Part shown: in pieces, positions 11,501-22,780 of the stretch
Layout of the letters: every line of letters begins with the position of its first letter
Numbering within the stretch: position 1 is the stretch's first letter
From: Elmis aenea
Lineage: Eukaryota > Arthropoda > Insecta > Coleoptera > Elmidae
Direction of reading: 5' to 3'
DNA: 64,000 nt
NCBI GenBank assembly: GCA_947652605.1
Contig: OX393578.1
Span: 53,513,415 to 53,577,414, forward strand
The notes under the pieces: generated by a model
Database searches by the model: none
What the model saw: only the letters and a program-made list of their open reading frames with translations
What the model was told of the DNA's origin: nothing
Made by a program: the position numbers and the translations under genes

Positions 11501-12462
11501 TTAGCAATTGCTATTACATTGTAACATAATGTACATTGGTAATAGTAAATATAATAAAAATAAAAATAGAATGAAATAAAATACAAATCTTCTAAATTCT
11601 AAATATCTAAAATAATAGTTTAATAGTGTTCTAATACGTACTCCTTAATTAATTTAATACCCTTCTTATAATTATTACATATTTTGACTTGATGCGGCAT
11701 ATTATTAAATATTTTAAAACCTTGATAAAATAACGAACGAGCAGTTTGACTTTTAGTACATTTCTCTATAACGAAATCCAGCCTATTTCTAGTTTTATAA
11801 CTGTGAATCTAATGGACTAATTTTACATTTTCATACAGATATTTTGGCGTTTTTTGTAATTTAATTTTTAATACTAGCTCTAATGTTCTAAATATTATTC
11901 TCTGATTAATACTCATAAATTGAAGTGTATTTAACATAACCTTGATAGGGGAATGAATTGAACACTTTAAAATAGTGCGCATGGCGCGATTTTGTAATTT
12001 CTGTAATTGTTGAAGCTCATTTTTATTTAAATTAATAAGTATTAAAGCGCAAAACTCAAAATGAGGAGCTATTATTGTTTTATACAGTAAAACTCTAGTG
12101 TACATACTAATGTGTTTGCTACATCTTTTGAAGAGAAAAATCTTTTTGGAAATTTTGTTCATCATGTACTTTGTGTGTAACTTAAACGTTAAATTTTCAT
12201 CGAATATAACATCAAGGTATTAATTTCGGTTATTCTTTCTAAATTAGTGTTGCTAATTTTTATATCCAGATTAGCATTATAAATATGTGTTTTATAGATA
12301 ATGTGTTTGGTTCCCAATATCATAAATTTGGATTTATCAACATTAATACATAAATTATTATCGCATAGCCATTTATAAATATTACTTAGTTCTAAATTCA
12401 TCTTATCTACTAATTCAATTGTTTTAAATCCACTTAAGGTTTTAGATAAACAAGTGGTAATT
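11500..12462 (-). pseudogene. non-LTR retrotransposon RT, C-terminal part with 3' UTR (jockey/CR1-like)
   Basis: On the minus strand the protein reads MNLELSNIYKWLCDNNLCIN, then VDKSKFMILGTK, then IERITEINTL, and after a frameshift near 12170-12190 KKISMYTRV-like thumb sequence: LLYKTIIAPHFEFCALIL, LQQLQKLQNRAMRTILKC, YLYENVKLVH. A single in-frame TAG at 11809-11811 is followed in the same frame by a matching tail ending ...IKLIKEYVLEHY and TAA at 11620-11622. This is the region just after the YADD box through the C terminus of a jockey/CR1-type RT. Catalytic boxes are absent, so the copy is dead and 5'-truncated. The sequence down to about 11500 is its 3' UTR, with AATAAA words. Confidence 0.8.
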
Positions 12463-12503
12463 TTCAAAAATGATGAAATTTCATTTTTCGTCTGTTGGGC
12501 CAA

Positions 12504-12650
12504 AATGGAATCCGATATAAAAAATCTGATTGCAAAGGCGTTATTTTCTCAAAAAACAAATAGCCTAAGAGACCGATATCAAATTTTCGCTGTCTGTTGC
12601 GGTAGCCGATATACCCCGTAAAACATTCGAATTTGGTCCACCCTGTATAG
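12504..12650. mobile_element. single terminus of a TA-type foldback (fragment)
   Basis: The sequence ends ...CGAATTTGGTCCACCCTG followed by TA near 12645, the inverted form of the CAGGGTGG ends seen elsewhere (44396, 35597). No opposite end is present nearby, so this is a broken copy abutting the retroposon. Confidence 0.4.
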
Positions 12651-12894
12651 TCTGAATCCTGTGTCATTTTGGAATTAAAATTGACACCTTACATTTTACC
12701 GTTTGGAGATAGTTTTTTACAATTTAAATGTTATTTAAATTTAAATCGTTTCAATAATATAACAGGTTGGTTTTACCGAATTTAAATAATTTAAATCAAT
12801 ATTGTTAATGATAATTCACTAGGAAACTTTGAAGTTTCCTTCAGCATGCATTTAATTCACATGCTTGCTGAAACGGTTCAAACCAAATAAAATA

Positions 12895-14582
12895 CAGGGT
12901 GTCCCCGTTATCACCGCGAATATTTTAAGTGGTGATAGAGGACCTTTTTCTAAGAAAAAATGTCAAGTAAATTTTTTTCCTAAAATCAAATGCTAAGCTG
13001 ATATTAGCACTTACTTGATTTTTGTACACTTCTGCATTTATAAGACTCTGTAGCCGAAAATATTAATAATATCGTAAAATACCTTTTTAATAGAACATGA
13101 AATTCTCTACAAAATTAGTTCTACTTATTTTTTGTCTACAGGCAATGGTTTGAGAGTTATAAAGCAGTTTGTACAAAAAAATGTAAAAAATGTAAAAAAT
13201 GTAATTGTTTCTTAGACTTTGCAACCGCTGTATCTTTAAAATGAAAGGTTATACAAAAAAACCGACGGCCCATTCCGGATAGCAAATTTTATGGGCTACA
13301 ACTTTGGTCTAGTGAAATTTTTTGAAAATCAAACCGATTTTCAGGAAAATCTGAAAATAAGGAATAGAGTGCAAAAACAAAATTTCCTACAAATATTGTT
13401 TTGTATTTAAAAATGCTTTTAAAGAGAGTGCGATTACGTGATTGAAAATGGTAGAGGTCATTTTGAACACTTATTGAAGAAATTTTGTGGTTACGTGTTA
13501 ATTTTATTGCGTTCAGATAGATTTGCATTGTTTTGCATTTTATCGTTTTCGAAAAACAAAAACTCCCGGTAATTATGATATTATGTATTTAAAAATGCCA
13601 TAGCATCGGCAACATTCATAAAATTAGGTATCTCATCAGTTTCAAAGCTTTTTATGAAGTTTGAAATTCTTCAGAAAACCACCCCTTATCATTTTTTTTA
13701 AGGAGCTAACGAACAAATTTAACAAAAAATTGTAAAATTGCATATAAATAAGTTATGTGAATTTTTAAAAACGCCGCATCTTTTTAACGAAACGTCGTAG
13801 AGCAAAACGGATGCCTATTGAGGATAAGGCATTTAACGGACTACAACTTCGGTAAATATGTTGTTTAATAAAACTAAATGTATCATAGAAATGTTTATAA
13901 TAGTGGAAAAGGTGAAAAAAAAAACGATAAAATGCAAAACAATGCAAATCCATCTGGACGCAATAAAATTAGCATGTAACCACAAAATTACTTCAATAAG
14001 TGTTCAAAATGACCTCCATCATTTTCAATCACGTAATCGCACTCTCTTTAAAAGCATTTTTAAATACAAAACAATATTTGTAGGAAATTTTGTTTTTGCA
14101 CTCTATTCCATATTTTCAGCTTTTGCGGAAAATCGGTTTGATTTTCAAAAAATTTCACTTGACCAAAGTTATAGCCCATAAAATTTGCTATCCGGAATGG
14201 GCCATCGGTTTTTTTGTACAACCTTTCGTTTTAAAGACACAGCGGTTGCAAAGTCTAAGAAACAATTAATTTTTTTACATTTTTTACATTTTTTTGTACA
14301 AACTGCTTTATAACTCTCAAACCATTGCCTTTAGACAAAAAATAAGTAGAACTAATTTTGTAGAGAGTTTTATGCTCTATTAAAAAGTTAGAAGGTATTT
14401 TACGATAAAATTGATATTTTCGGCTACAGAGTCTTATAAATGCAGAAGTGTAAAAAAATCAAGTAAGTGTTGATATCAGCTTAGCATTTGATTTTAGGAA
14501 AAAAATTTACTTGAAATTTTTTCTTAGAAAAAAATCCTCTATCACCACTTAAAATATTCGCGGTGATAACGGGGACACCCTG
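12895..14582. mobile_element. long foldback element, TA-flanked
   Basis: Starts CAGGGTGTCCCCGTTATC and ends with its exact inverse, flanked by TA (12893-12894, 14583-14584). The inverted arms extend about 650 bases each (roughly 12895-13555 and 13920-14582) with high identity; both contain the same landmarks, for example CATTCCGGATAGC, GAGAGTGCGATTACGTGATT and CTTAGACTTTGCAACCGCTG. A central spacer of about 360 bases separates them. ORFs on the two arms are mirror images and are not genes. TA flanks suggest movement by a Tc1/mariner-type transposase; none is encoded. Confidence 0.85.
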
Positions 14583-14939
14583 TATATTGAAGTACAAAGT
14601 TAACGAATTCCATAAATAATTTACCACATTCCTGGAACTGTACTTGTTGGAAAATGATTCATGTATCTTACCTAGTAGAGCTTCCAGGGAATCATTAGCA
14701 AAGTTCACCGAAACATTTACGAGTTTGACTTTGAACTGGATATTAAAATCGATTTAATAACATGGATTCTTTTAAACTATAGTATTGTTTTAGCGAACTA
14801 CAATTAATAGGCTACAATTAAAAGTGATATGTTGCTTACTGCTAGGTTTGCAGCTTAATGTTTAAATACCAATGTACGATGTACGAGGGGCGTTTAAATT
14901 TAATAAGGATATAAAAGACCAAGACAGTATGGTCGAAAC

Positions 14940-15250
14940 CTCGGAGCTGCATGTAAAGTTGGAATCTTTAAATATGGAATGTTCAAAGTGGGAAAATGCT
15001 CCGGTAGAATCATTCAAATCTTAAATCGTTCAACGCTGGAATCACTCAGCGCAGAAATCATGCAACGATGGTACCACGCAACACGGGAATCGTTCATCGC
15101 TGGAAAGCTCAAATCTAGAATCCAGAATTTAAGAATTTTTGCTGCCCTCTATATTACAACAGCCAAAGTATAATATAATTACAGACTGCTTCGTTTTATA
15201 TTTTGTCTCAACTATTGTATAGTGGAAGATAAAAGCATCGTGTTAATGGT
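14940..15250 (+). repeat. dispersed repeat with a 16-bp iterated core, copy 1
   Basis: Between about 14960 and 15125 the sequence is a run of 16-base units with consensus NNN-CAACGCTGGAATC, such as GTTCAACGCTGGAATC, ACTCAGCGCAGAAATC, ATGCAACGATGGTACC, ACGCAACACGGGAATC. The same units in the same order recur at 39760-39850 and, inverted, at 40255-40430. A shared non-iterated stretch follows (TTTTTGCTGCCCTCTA ... CATCGTGTTAATG). Since 16 is not a multiple of 3, the ORF across it is not meaningful. Superfamily unknown. Confidence 0.75.
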
Positions 15251-16287
15251 AACTCAAGGGGGCCAAGTGAAGTAATCCCGTTTCTCAGTAACCACTCATA
15301 GTTTTCGTAATAATTGTTCAACACCTTGATTGAAGGTTAAACATTAATTAAAATCATATCCGACTGATAATTTTATTGTATCACTGTTATTTATACATTT
15401 TGCGTAATTTATCGCACAATTACTAATTGCAATTTCTCGATAAAAGAACGATTGCCGATCTATTACATCCTATCGTATCGTGCCGTATCAACTTGCATAT
15501 AAATTTAAATATGACCTCATTAATTGTTAATAGACATCTATTGCGGTATTCATATTCAGTTAAACAGACGTATTTATGTAATTATACAGTCGCGAGTCAA
15601 GCTGGCTGCGACCCACGAACACAACGCACGCGAATGACTTTTTTCGCAGAAAACTTGCAAGGACGCTCATTATTAATGATATCATCGACCAGAAAATCAT
15701 CAGTAGCGTTCCCTTTCGAGATAACATTGCATTGTGAATTGTACTGTAATTTCCACCGTTTGAGTTATAATTAAAAAAAGCAAGCAGATAAAATCGGCGG
15801 AGGAGACTTAATGGTTAGAATTTAAACAGCGGTGGTTTTGGTATGAATGGAGATGTTAATTAACTACGTGAGATGTGTTATTATTAGGGAGTGCAGTGTG
15901 AGATAATACTGGATAGTGGTTCGCTATTAATTTAGGACAGGCAGTAGTAAAAACCCTCTCTGAATGATGAAAGCTAGTAGCAGATTTAACCGCAGTTTTG
16001 ATGGCTACAAAACTATTTTATTGGCAGAAGTTTGTGAAATACGTCCAAGTTCATAACTGCGGTATATAAACACATCTTATTTGTTATGATGCTACTATAT
16101 TATTTTTTCTCGAAGCAGCTTTAGGTATAGACGAACAATGCTCGAAAAGTTTAATACTGCTAGTAGACAAATAATATTTGCAAAGGTTGCCCATATCGAC
16201 AACATAGTTAAGAAACTGACATCACCTGTTTAGGTAATGTTTATCTTTTGTACCTACAGCTACACAAATTGGTTTAACCATAATTGC
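15251..16287. other. non-coding stretch with a mixed-composition patch
   Basis: No recognised gene. About 15440-15740 is richer in CpG than its surroundings and contains an open frame of 115 codons (15427-15774, +) that resembles nothing known. It could be a conserved non-coding block or a chance ORF. Confidence 0.35.
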
Positions 16288-16295
16288 ATAATCAG

Positions 16296-18022
16296 TAGGG
16301 TGGATCGCTCTTATATGGGAGAATTTTTTTTTCGAATTTCGATTTCGGGGGGTGCGCGATAGATGCCCTGGTATCTTTTGATTAATCATGCAAAATATTA
16401 AAAAAAAATAATAATTGGAAGTACTGCCCCAAAGTCGTCAAAGTTTTCGAGAATTTAAAAAAAGTTACTTTAAATTAAAATGTCTTTGTTCTATTTTTAA
16501 CAACGAATTTCACGACTTTTTGGAACATTATCACAGTTTATGCTTTTAATTATTAAAATAACAATGTAACACACCGTTTTTCTTACTTTCCCGGGTAATT
16601 TTATTGGCCCGTGCGCGTGGTGTGCGCGGGTAGTGCAGCGGATATGTCATTTAGCATCCCTTGGCTTTATAGTTTCAATTTTTTTTTTCAGAAAGAGATC
16701 ACGTTTCGTCCTGATATCGAATATTTGAGATTTGATAGTGTGATTTTTTTGTAATAAAAGTACAAACGTTTACGTAGCAGTGATACAAACTGTCCTATAT
16801 TTGGTGTTGGCAAAGAATTCCCGAATAGTTTGTTACCGACGTATGAAGGCATGACGACATGATATAACATTTTATTTACGTCTCGCAAACCTTAGAAAAC
16901 TATTCCAGGATTTGGTAAGAGACACTAGTAAAATAGTTACTACTGACATAGAACAAATCTGGAGAAGAGCGTCCTTACCTACCTACAGTAGATCATCAAA
17001 CAATCTTAGCGAGATATCAAGACAAATACCATGCAATCCTAAAACCCTATCAATGTAGAAAGAATAGTGACAACTACAGAAACAAATTGGAGAAGTTCAA
17101 AATGGACGCCAGGACTCTGTTTGACATTGCCACGCAAATGTAGTTCTTGTGACAAATCGCGGAAGATACTCATTAAAGAAAGAGAATTCTTGTTAGACCA
17201 GCGAGGTCAAAGAAAAATGATGATGTGTTCCTTAGATAGAGAGACTACAAGGAAAAACGAAACCAATATTTACAAAAAATTGCAACGAAACTTTTATGAA
17301 GAAACTTCCCAAACATCAAAGTCCCAAAGATCCACGTCTCAAACTAAGGGTTCAAATTCTAAGCCCTTAAAAGCAAATGCTGATATGCAGGAAAAGCAAT
17401 GAGGACTATCGCAGAAAAGTTGTTCGAAGAGCACATTAGTTTATTGAAAAAACCTGGCTCACAATACATTGACCACATTTCTATGAAATCTAGTGACGCA
17501 AAGACAATTGCCAATTGACTGTTCGCATCATTTCCGAAGCCATCGCAAATCTGGACAAAGTCGAAACTGATATTTTACCTAAATTTTGTTTGATGCCTTG
17601 CGACACACAAGTCACTGAAAGATGTGTCAAATTGGTGACGGATCAGAAATAAATTAGAATCTTGTCGTATCATACCAAGAAAGACTACAAAACCAAGTTA
17701 TTAGCTTAATTTTGGAGTGATCTTAATTTTTTTTAAAACTGTTTTTGTGTGATTTTACATTCTGTTCTATTTTCTTATTCTTTTAATTGTCCAAAAAGGT
17801 TATAAAAATGTTGTAGACTAACCTTGAATACTTTTATTGGGCATGAACTATAACATATGTACATTCAGCAAATTTTTTTCGAAATTCAGCAGGCTTGGAG
17901 CAGTACTTGCACTAATAATATCAAAATATTGTCTTCATGACTTCTGATTGTATTCCCCTAGAGCATCTTTTCCGCACACCGCCAGAAAAAAAAAATAAAA
18001 AAATAAAATTCGATCCACCCTA
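16296..18022 (+). mobile_element. unclassified DNA transposon with 8-bp TSD
   Basis: Inverted ends TAGGGTGGATCG are flanked by an exact 8-bp TSD, ATAATCAG, at 16288-16295 and 18023-18030. The 8-bp TSD would fit hAT or P-like transposition, but the terminus begins TAGGG rather than the usual CAG. The inside carries broken coding sequence of a protein family I know only from uncharacterised arthropod proteins. A large central deletion is likely, since an N-terminal part is followed closely by what looks like the C-terminal tail. Confidence 0.75.
16900..17652 (+). pseudogene. relic protein of the 8-bp-TSD transposon
   Basis: From 16987 one frame reads VDHQTILARYQDKYHAILKP, then YQCRKNSDNYRNKLEKFKMD, then ARTLFDIATQ and a stop. 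A shifted frame continues CSSCDKSRKILIKEREFLLD, then QRGQRKMMMCSLDRETTRKN (in 17067-17402). Just upstream a third frame gives TDIEQIWRRASLPT. Near 17580-17652 the frame ends PCDTQVTERCVKLVTDQK-stop, which looks like the protein's C terminus. The CxxC pair hints at a zinc-binding N-terminal domain. At least two frameshifts and two stops are present and no DDE catalytic block is visible. I cannot name the function beyond probable transposon protein. Confidence 0.6.
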
Positions 18023-18295
18023 ATAATCAGTCTTTTCGAAACTAAAAAAATAACACTACGCAACAGTTTTTCACGTTTTTTCAATAGCTCATACTACATA
18101 ATATTGGGCCAACATTGGCTAAAAATTGATATACCATACTGGGGAAATATAGAGATGTCAACATTTTTTAATATTGGTGAAATATTTTAAATTAATATTA
18201 ATCCTATAAAAAAATTTTTTATAAAAGATCTATATTATTAAATAATATTAGATTAATATACTGTATCGATATTGGTGAAATGTACCTATACTATA

Positions 18296-18920
18296 CAGGG
18301 TGTGTAAAAATTGGCGGAAGCGCTACACGTGGCGATGTTCTTCGTAAAATTATAAGTCGAAAATCTTAATACGAAAATGTTGTACCATGCTTGCTGTGTC
18401 TGCAAGAGGTCCTCAAAGTGTTGACATTTAGTCCTTTAATAAGCGTTATTATTTAATACTTGCAAATGAAAAAGCTGCAATTTGGAATAAAAATAATTTC
18501 GAATAGTATTTTTTCCTAGATATTGTGTTCTTCCTTTCAAAAATTGGTGTTGAAAATATGTAAATCACTGATTTGAATGAAAATAATACATATGGCAACA
18601 TTGTCATTAGCTGTCATCTCTGTTTTTCTCGTAATTATTTCTAGTTTGTGTTTTACGATACCCAAAAGTTTGCAGCTATGTTTACGAACTGAAGGCTTTC
18701 AGTTCGAACAAAAATTGTAAATACCTAAGTAAAAATTGCTGATAAAAACATGTCCAAAAGCAAATCAATGTACGCAGTGTTGCCAATTTTTTGTTTCTTT
18801 AAATGGTTCCTGAGGCCATAGGAAGCATGGTACAACATTTTTGTATCAAGATTTTCGACTTAGAATTTTACGAAGAACATCGCCACGTGTAGCGCTTCCG
18901 CCAATTTATACACACCCTTG
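18296..18920. mobile_element. TA-flanked MITE, family B copy 1
   Basis: About 625 bases with inverted ends CAGGGTGTGTAAAAATTGGC ... and TA on both sides (18294-18295, 18921-18922). The right end has one extra T (CCCTTG). Inverted arms reach at least 90 bases (GGCGGAAGCGCTACACGTGG ... TTCTTCGTAAAAT). Copies 2 and 3 are at 44786 and 53061. No coding capacity. Confidence 0.88.
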
Positions 18921-19039
18921 TAGACATACACAAGTGATTGGTTGAAAACGCAAATTTGACAGGTGAAGGAAATTTTCTTTTTAATACCCTTAATTTACTT
19001 ATTTTCTTCCTCATTACTGCTTGGTACAAGCAAACGTAA

Positions 19040-19440
19040 ACTTTTTTCGCTTAAATGATATCACCTTCACTCTCTGAATCTTTTTCATTATTTGCCTCTT
19101 CTGTCCTCTTTAAAAAATCTGTAATTTTGATTTCTCTGCTGGTCCTTAAAAGATCCTTGTAGATTTCCTGGTATGCTATTTTGTAATGATCTTCTGATGT
19201 AGTAAGTTTTAAAGGTAAAAATTATACCTTGACCCAATGGCTGGAGCAGCGAAGTAGTGTTTGGTGGTAGAAACACTACTTGGACGTTGGGATGTCTCAA
19301 ATCTTTTGAGTGTCATGGAGCATTATTTATTAGTAAAAGCACCTTAAAGTCCAAATTCTTCTTCTTTAAATAAATTTCAACATCTGGCACAAAATGCTTT
19401 AAAAACCATTCTCTAAATAAATCTCCATACATACATACGT
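19040..19440 (-). pseudogene. pogo/Tigger (jerky-like) DDE transposase fragment
   Basis: The minus strand reads FREWFLKHFVPDVEIYLKKK, then NLDFKVLLLINNAP, a TGA stop, HSKDLRHPNVQVVFLPPNTT, then SLLQPLGQGIIFTFKTYYIR. This is the DDE_1 endonuclease core of pogo/Tigger transposases. The motif normally written LLLxDNAPxHP appears as LLLINNAP-stop-HS, so the second catalytic Asp is changed to Asn and followed by a stop; the LPPNTTSLLQPxxQG block is well kept. The fragment stops about 25 bases short of the hAT insertion at 19474 and has no visible ends of its own. Confidence 0.85.
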
Positions 19441-19473
19441 TAAATACATAAAAGTTTTTAATTAGTTTGGTTC

Positions 19474-22098
19474 AGGGTTGATAAAAATCATGATTTTTTT
19501 AAAAAAATCAAAAAAATCGATTTATTTGATTTAAATCAGATTTTTTTGATTTAAATCAGATTTTTTTAAAATTAAATCAAATGTTCATATTTGCATGCTA
19601 TTTCTGCTAATATATTTAATAACCAATATATTTAATTCATTGGCGAATTTTTGTTAAAATAAAAAATTAAATATAATGAATAAAAATTTCGAAAAAAATC
19701 AGTGCTAAATAGTGATGTTATATATAATTAAGTCTTTGTCTTAACAAGCAATAAACAGTATGATTATATTTATATTTCAAAGTGTAGTATATGATCTACA
19801 AAACCATGCTTGCTATTCATCATCAACTATATGTGACCTGTGATCGAATTCTATGCCTGAAAATACTTGTCTAAACATGCAAATGCAGTTTTGTATGTAA
19901 GGGTATCCCAGATTCTGTTATTCAGTTCATTTTAGTTAGCAAACGTGTACACATCACATAAATAAACGCAACATAATGTCAGGAAGGAAAAGGGATAGTG
20001 TTTGGCAACATTTTATAGAAAAATCAAACAAATTGAAAGGGAAAGCTGGGAGCAGAGCAGTTTGTAAATATTGCAAAGAAGAAATACAAGGTCTGGTACA
20101 AAGATTAAAAGCACACCGTGAAAAATGTCACAAGAAACAAATGCATATGAATGAAGTTAATGAATGTAATACAGAAGATACTGACACAGATTCTAATCCT
20201 ACCACCATAGAAACAAGTCAACCGAAAGAGTTTTTTGATCCAGAACCTAGTACGTCTAGAATGGATACAAATACAAATATAAGCTCACCACCTACTAAAA
20301 AAAAAAAAAGAAATGACTGAAAATTTATTAATGAAATCATTTGTAGTGCGTACTTCTAACGAGTTAAAGAAAAATCTTGATAGACAAATCGCAAAAGCTA
20401 TTTATGCGACAAATAGTAGTTTCAGATGTATCGAACAACCAGAAGTGATAAAAGCAATCGAAATGTTACGGCCAGGTTATTCACCACCTTCTAGGTTCGC
20501 TGTATCTTCAACATTATTAAATGAAGTGTACATGGAAAAAAAAGAAAAATATCTTGCAAAATTAACAAATAGTTCGGTTTGCCTTTCCTTAGATGGTTGG
20601 TCAAATGTACATAACGAACCGATAATTTGCGCTACTGTAACAACAGATTCTGGATCAACCTTCCTCCTTGAAAGTATAGATACATCAGGACATGCACATA
20701 CAGCCGATTATTTAACAAGTATAGCAATCAGTTTAATAAATAAGTGCAAAACTCAATATAATTGTGCAGTTTCAAGTTTCGTTACAGATAATGCAGCTAA
20801 TATGAGCAAAATGAGAGAAAACATTAAAAATGAAGTAACCGATGTAAATGTGATAACCTATGGATGTTCAGCACACATTCTAAATTTACTTTCCAAGGAC
20901 TTGCAGATACGCGATATTAAAGAAAATGTTGTGCATGTTGTTAAGTATTTCCGTAATAATCATTTGGCAAGTGCTAAATTTAAAGCTGCCGGAGGTAAGG
21001 CGTTAATATTGCCTCAAGACGTAAGATGGAATACTCTTGCAGATTGCTTGGAAATATTTACACAAGAATGGCAGAAATTGTTACAAATTTGTGAAGAAAA
21101 CAAAGACCAAATTGATTCTTTAATATTCCAAAAGGTGTCTAACATTAAACTGAAACGATCGGCAGAAGATTTTTTAAAAATAATAAAACCAATTTCCGTA
21201 ACTTTAGACAAATTACAAAGAACAGATACATTTTTAGCTGATGCTGTAGAAGCATGGAAAGAACTTGAGGCTGTTTTTGATGATACTATTACATTAAATA
21301 TTAAACAAATGGCTGCATTTCAAAAACGATATGCTCAAGCTTTGACACCGTACCATTTTTTGGCTTATTTATTAGACCCTAGAAAAACATAATTTCCTTT
21401 AAAATATAATGAAAAAGACGCAGCTTTAAAAGTAGCAGCAGAAAGTTACCCACACAGTGGTTTATTACCCATAATAATAAAATTTGAAGCTAAATCTGAT
21501 CCATTTGAATCTGTTATGTTTAGTGAGGAAATTATTAATAATGTTACTCCAATACAGTGGTGGAAATCACAAAAAGATGTTTCCGATATTAATAAAGTGT
21601 TGCCAATATTAACACAACTAATGTGCAGTGTAACTTCTTCGGCCTCAGTTGAAAGAATTTTTTCAACATTTGGATTGGTCCATTCGACAATAAGAAATAA
21701 ACTGGGAACTGAAAAGGCTGCAAAACTGGTATTTTTATTCCAACATTACAATACCAAAAATTTATAAATGTATATTATTATATATTATTTTAAATGAATT
21801 ACGTTTCGTTACGTTACGTATAAGTATGTATTTAATACGTATATACATATAAGAACTGTTTTTTTTTTTTTTAAATACTTATATACATAAATACCATATA
21901 CCTAATGTTTTTTTTATTTGAGAAAATAAAATTTTGTTTTGTTATAAATGTTTTATTACCTACTCATATAATAAGTGATTTAAATTGATGTTTTTTTTCA
22001 CTTGATTTAAATCGTGATTTAAATCAATGATTTTTTTAAAAAAATCACTTGATTTAAATCATGATTTAAATCAATTGATTTAAATCTGCTCAACCCTG
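19474..22098 (+). mobile_element. hAT transposon, full-length, nearly intact
   Basis: 2,625 bases with ends CAGGGTTGAT... and ...TCAACCCTG, flanked by an exact 8-bp TSD, GTTTGGTT, at 19466-19473 and 22099-22106. Both subterminal regions contain several copies of the palindrome-like word TTGATTTAAATCA separated by T/A runs, probably transposase-binding or fold-back sites. The transposase ORF has only two visible lesions. A shortened relative with its own TSD lies at 28055-29306. Confidence 0.93.
19976..21767 (+). pseudogene. hAT-superfamily transposase (BED finger, RNase H-like, hATC)
   Basis: ATG at 19976 starts a BED zinc finger (about residues 7-53): VWQHFIEK ... CKYCKEEI ... HREKCHKK. After a Lys-rich tract the frame shifts inside a run of 13 A near 20300. 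The second segment (from 20313) has the catalytic regions CLSLDGWSNVHNEP and SFVTDNAANMSKM and runs to a lone TAA at 21390-21392 after LLDPRKT. The same frame then continues to 21767 through the hATC dimerisation domain: SVTSSASVERIFSTFGLVHS, IRNKLGTEKAAKLVFLFQHY. Total length would be about 600 residues, normal for this group. The DNA ends and TSD are intact, so the copy is probably young; the A-run shift could be recent or an assembly error. Confidence 0.92.
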
Positions 22099-22106
22099 GT
22101 TTGGTT

Positions 22107-22780
22107 AAAGGTTGCCGTTTTTTTGCCATTAAAAATAATGGTTTTGGTTAAAAATTACATTTACGGTTTTTTAACCGGTTTGAAAAATCGGTTTCTTGTC
22201 CTGCTTATAAGAAACATTCTTCTCATATTATTTTACCACACATAATTTGAATACTTGGAAGATTTCTTCTAAGCAGACATACACAGACAAGAAAATAGAT
22301 TTTCCAAAAGAAGCTCGGTTTTTTGATAATTTCTAGAAATTTTAACAACAAACAACTCGGTTTTTTAAATTTTTGTTGAAATATAAAACAACATAAATGA
22401 TGTACCTACTTTTTTACTAATTTTTATAAAATTATATTGTAAAGATACTTGCCATAATAGAGTTTTTGTTTAAAATTAGTTTATAAAAAGAAACAAAAAC
22501 TTATCCAAATAGATTCTCTAAACCGGTTCAATTTTCTAGAAATCGTTACCAGGAAGGTATTAGAAACTGCGAATCGGAACCGAATCAATTTTTACCGGTT
22601 CGCTTTTCTGTTTATGTTCAAAAAATACTTTTTTGCTGATAAATTCATAATGACCTCGACTTTAAAGTTTTTCTTGAACTCACGCTGTTTTTATCCGCGT
22701 TAATAATGCTGTATTTTTTTGTTTCTGCTTGCCATTGTTAAACAAAGTAATTACATAGCAACCGTAGATTTAATTTAAGG
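22107..22780. other. AACCGG-rich sequence, possible hAT terminal fragment
   Basis: Several AACCGG or ACCGGTT words and T-runs occur, and near 22190-22205 the sequence TCGGTTTCTTGTCCTG looks like an inverted hAT-type end (CAGGACAAGAAACCG). A similar end, also followed by CTTATAA, is at about 36875. No TSD pair could be made. No ORF. Confidence 0.35.

Noticed and set aside
13289..14181. ORFs of 79 and 107 codons with nearly the same protein on opposite strands
   Set aside because: They lie on the two inverted arms of the foldback at 12895-14582 and are mirror images of the same non-coding repeat.
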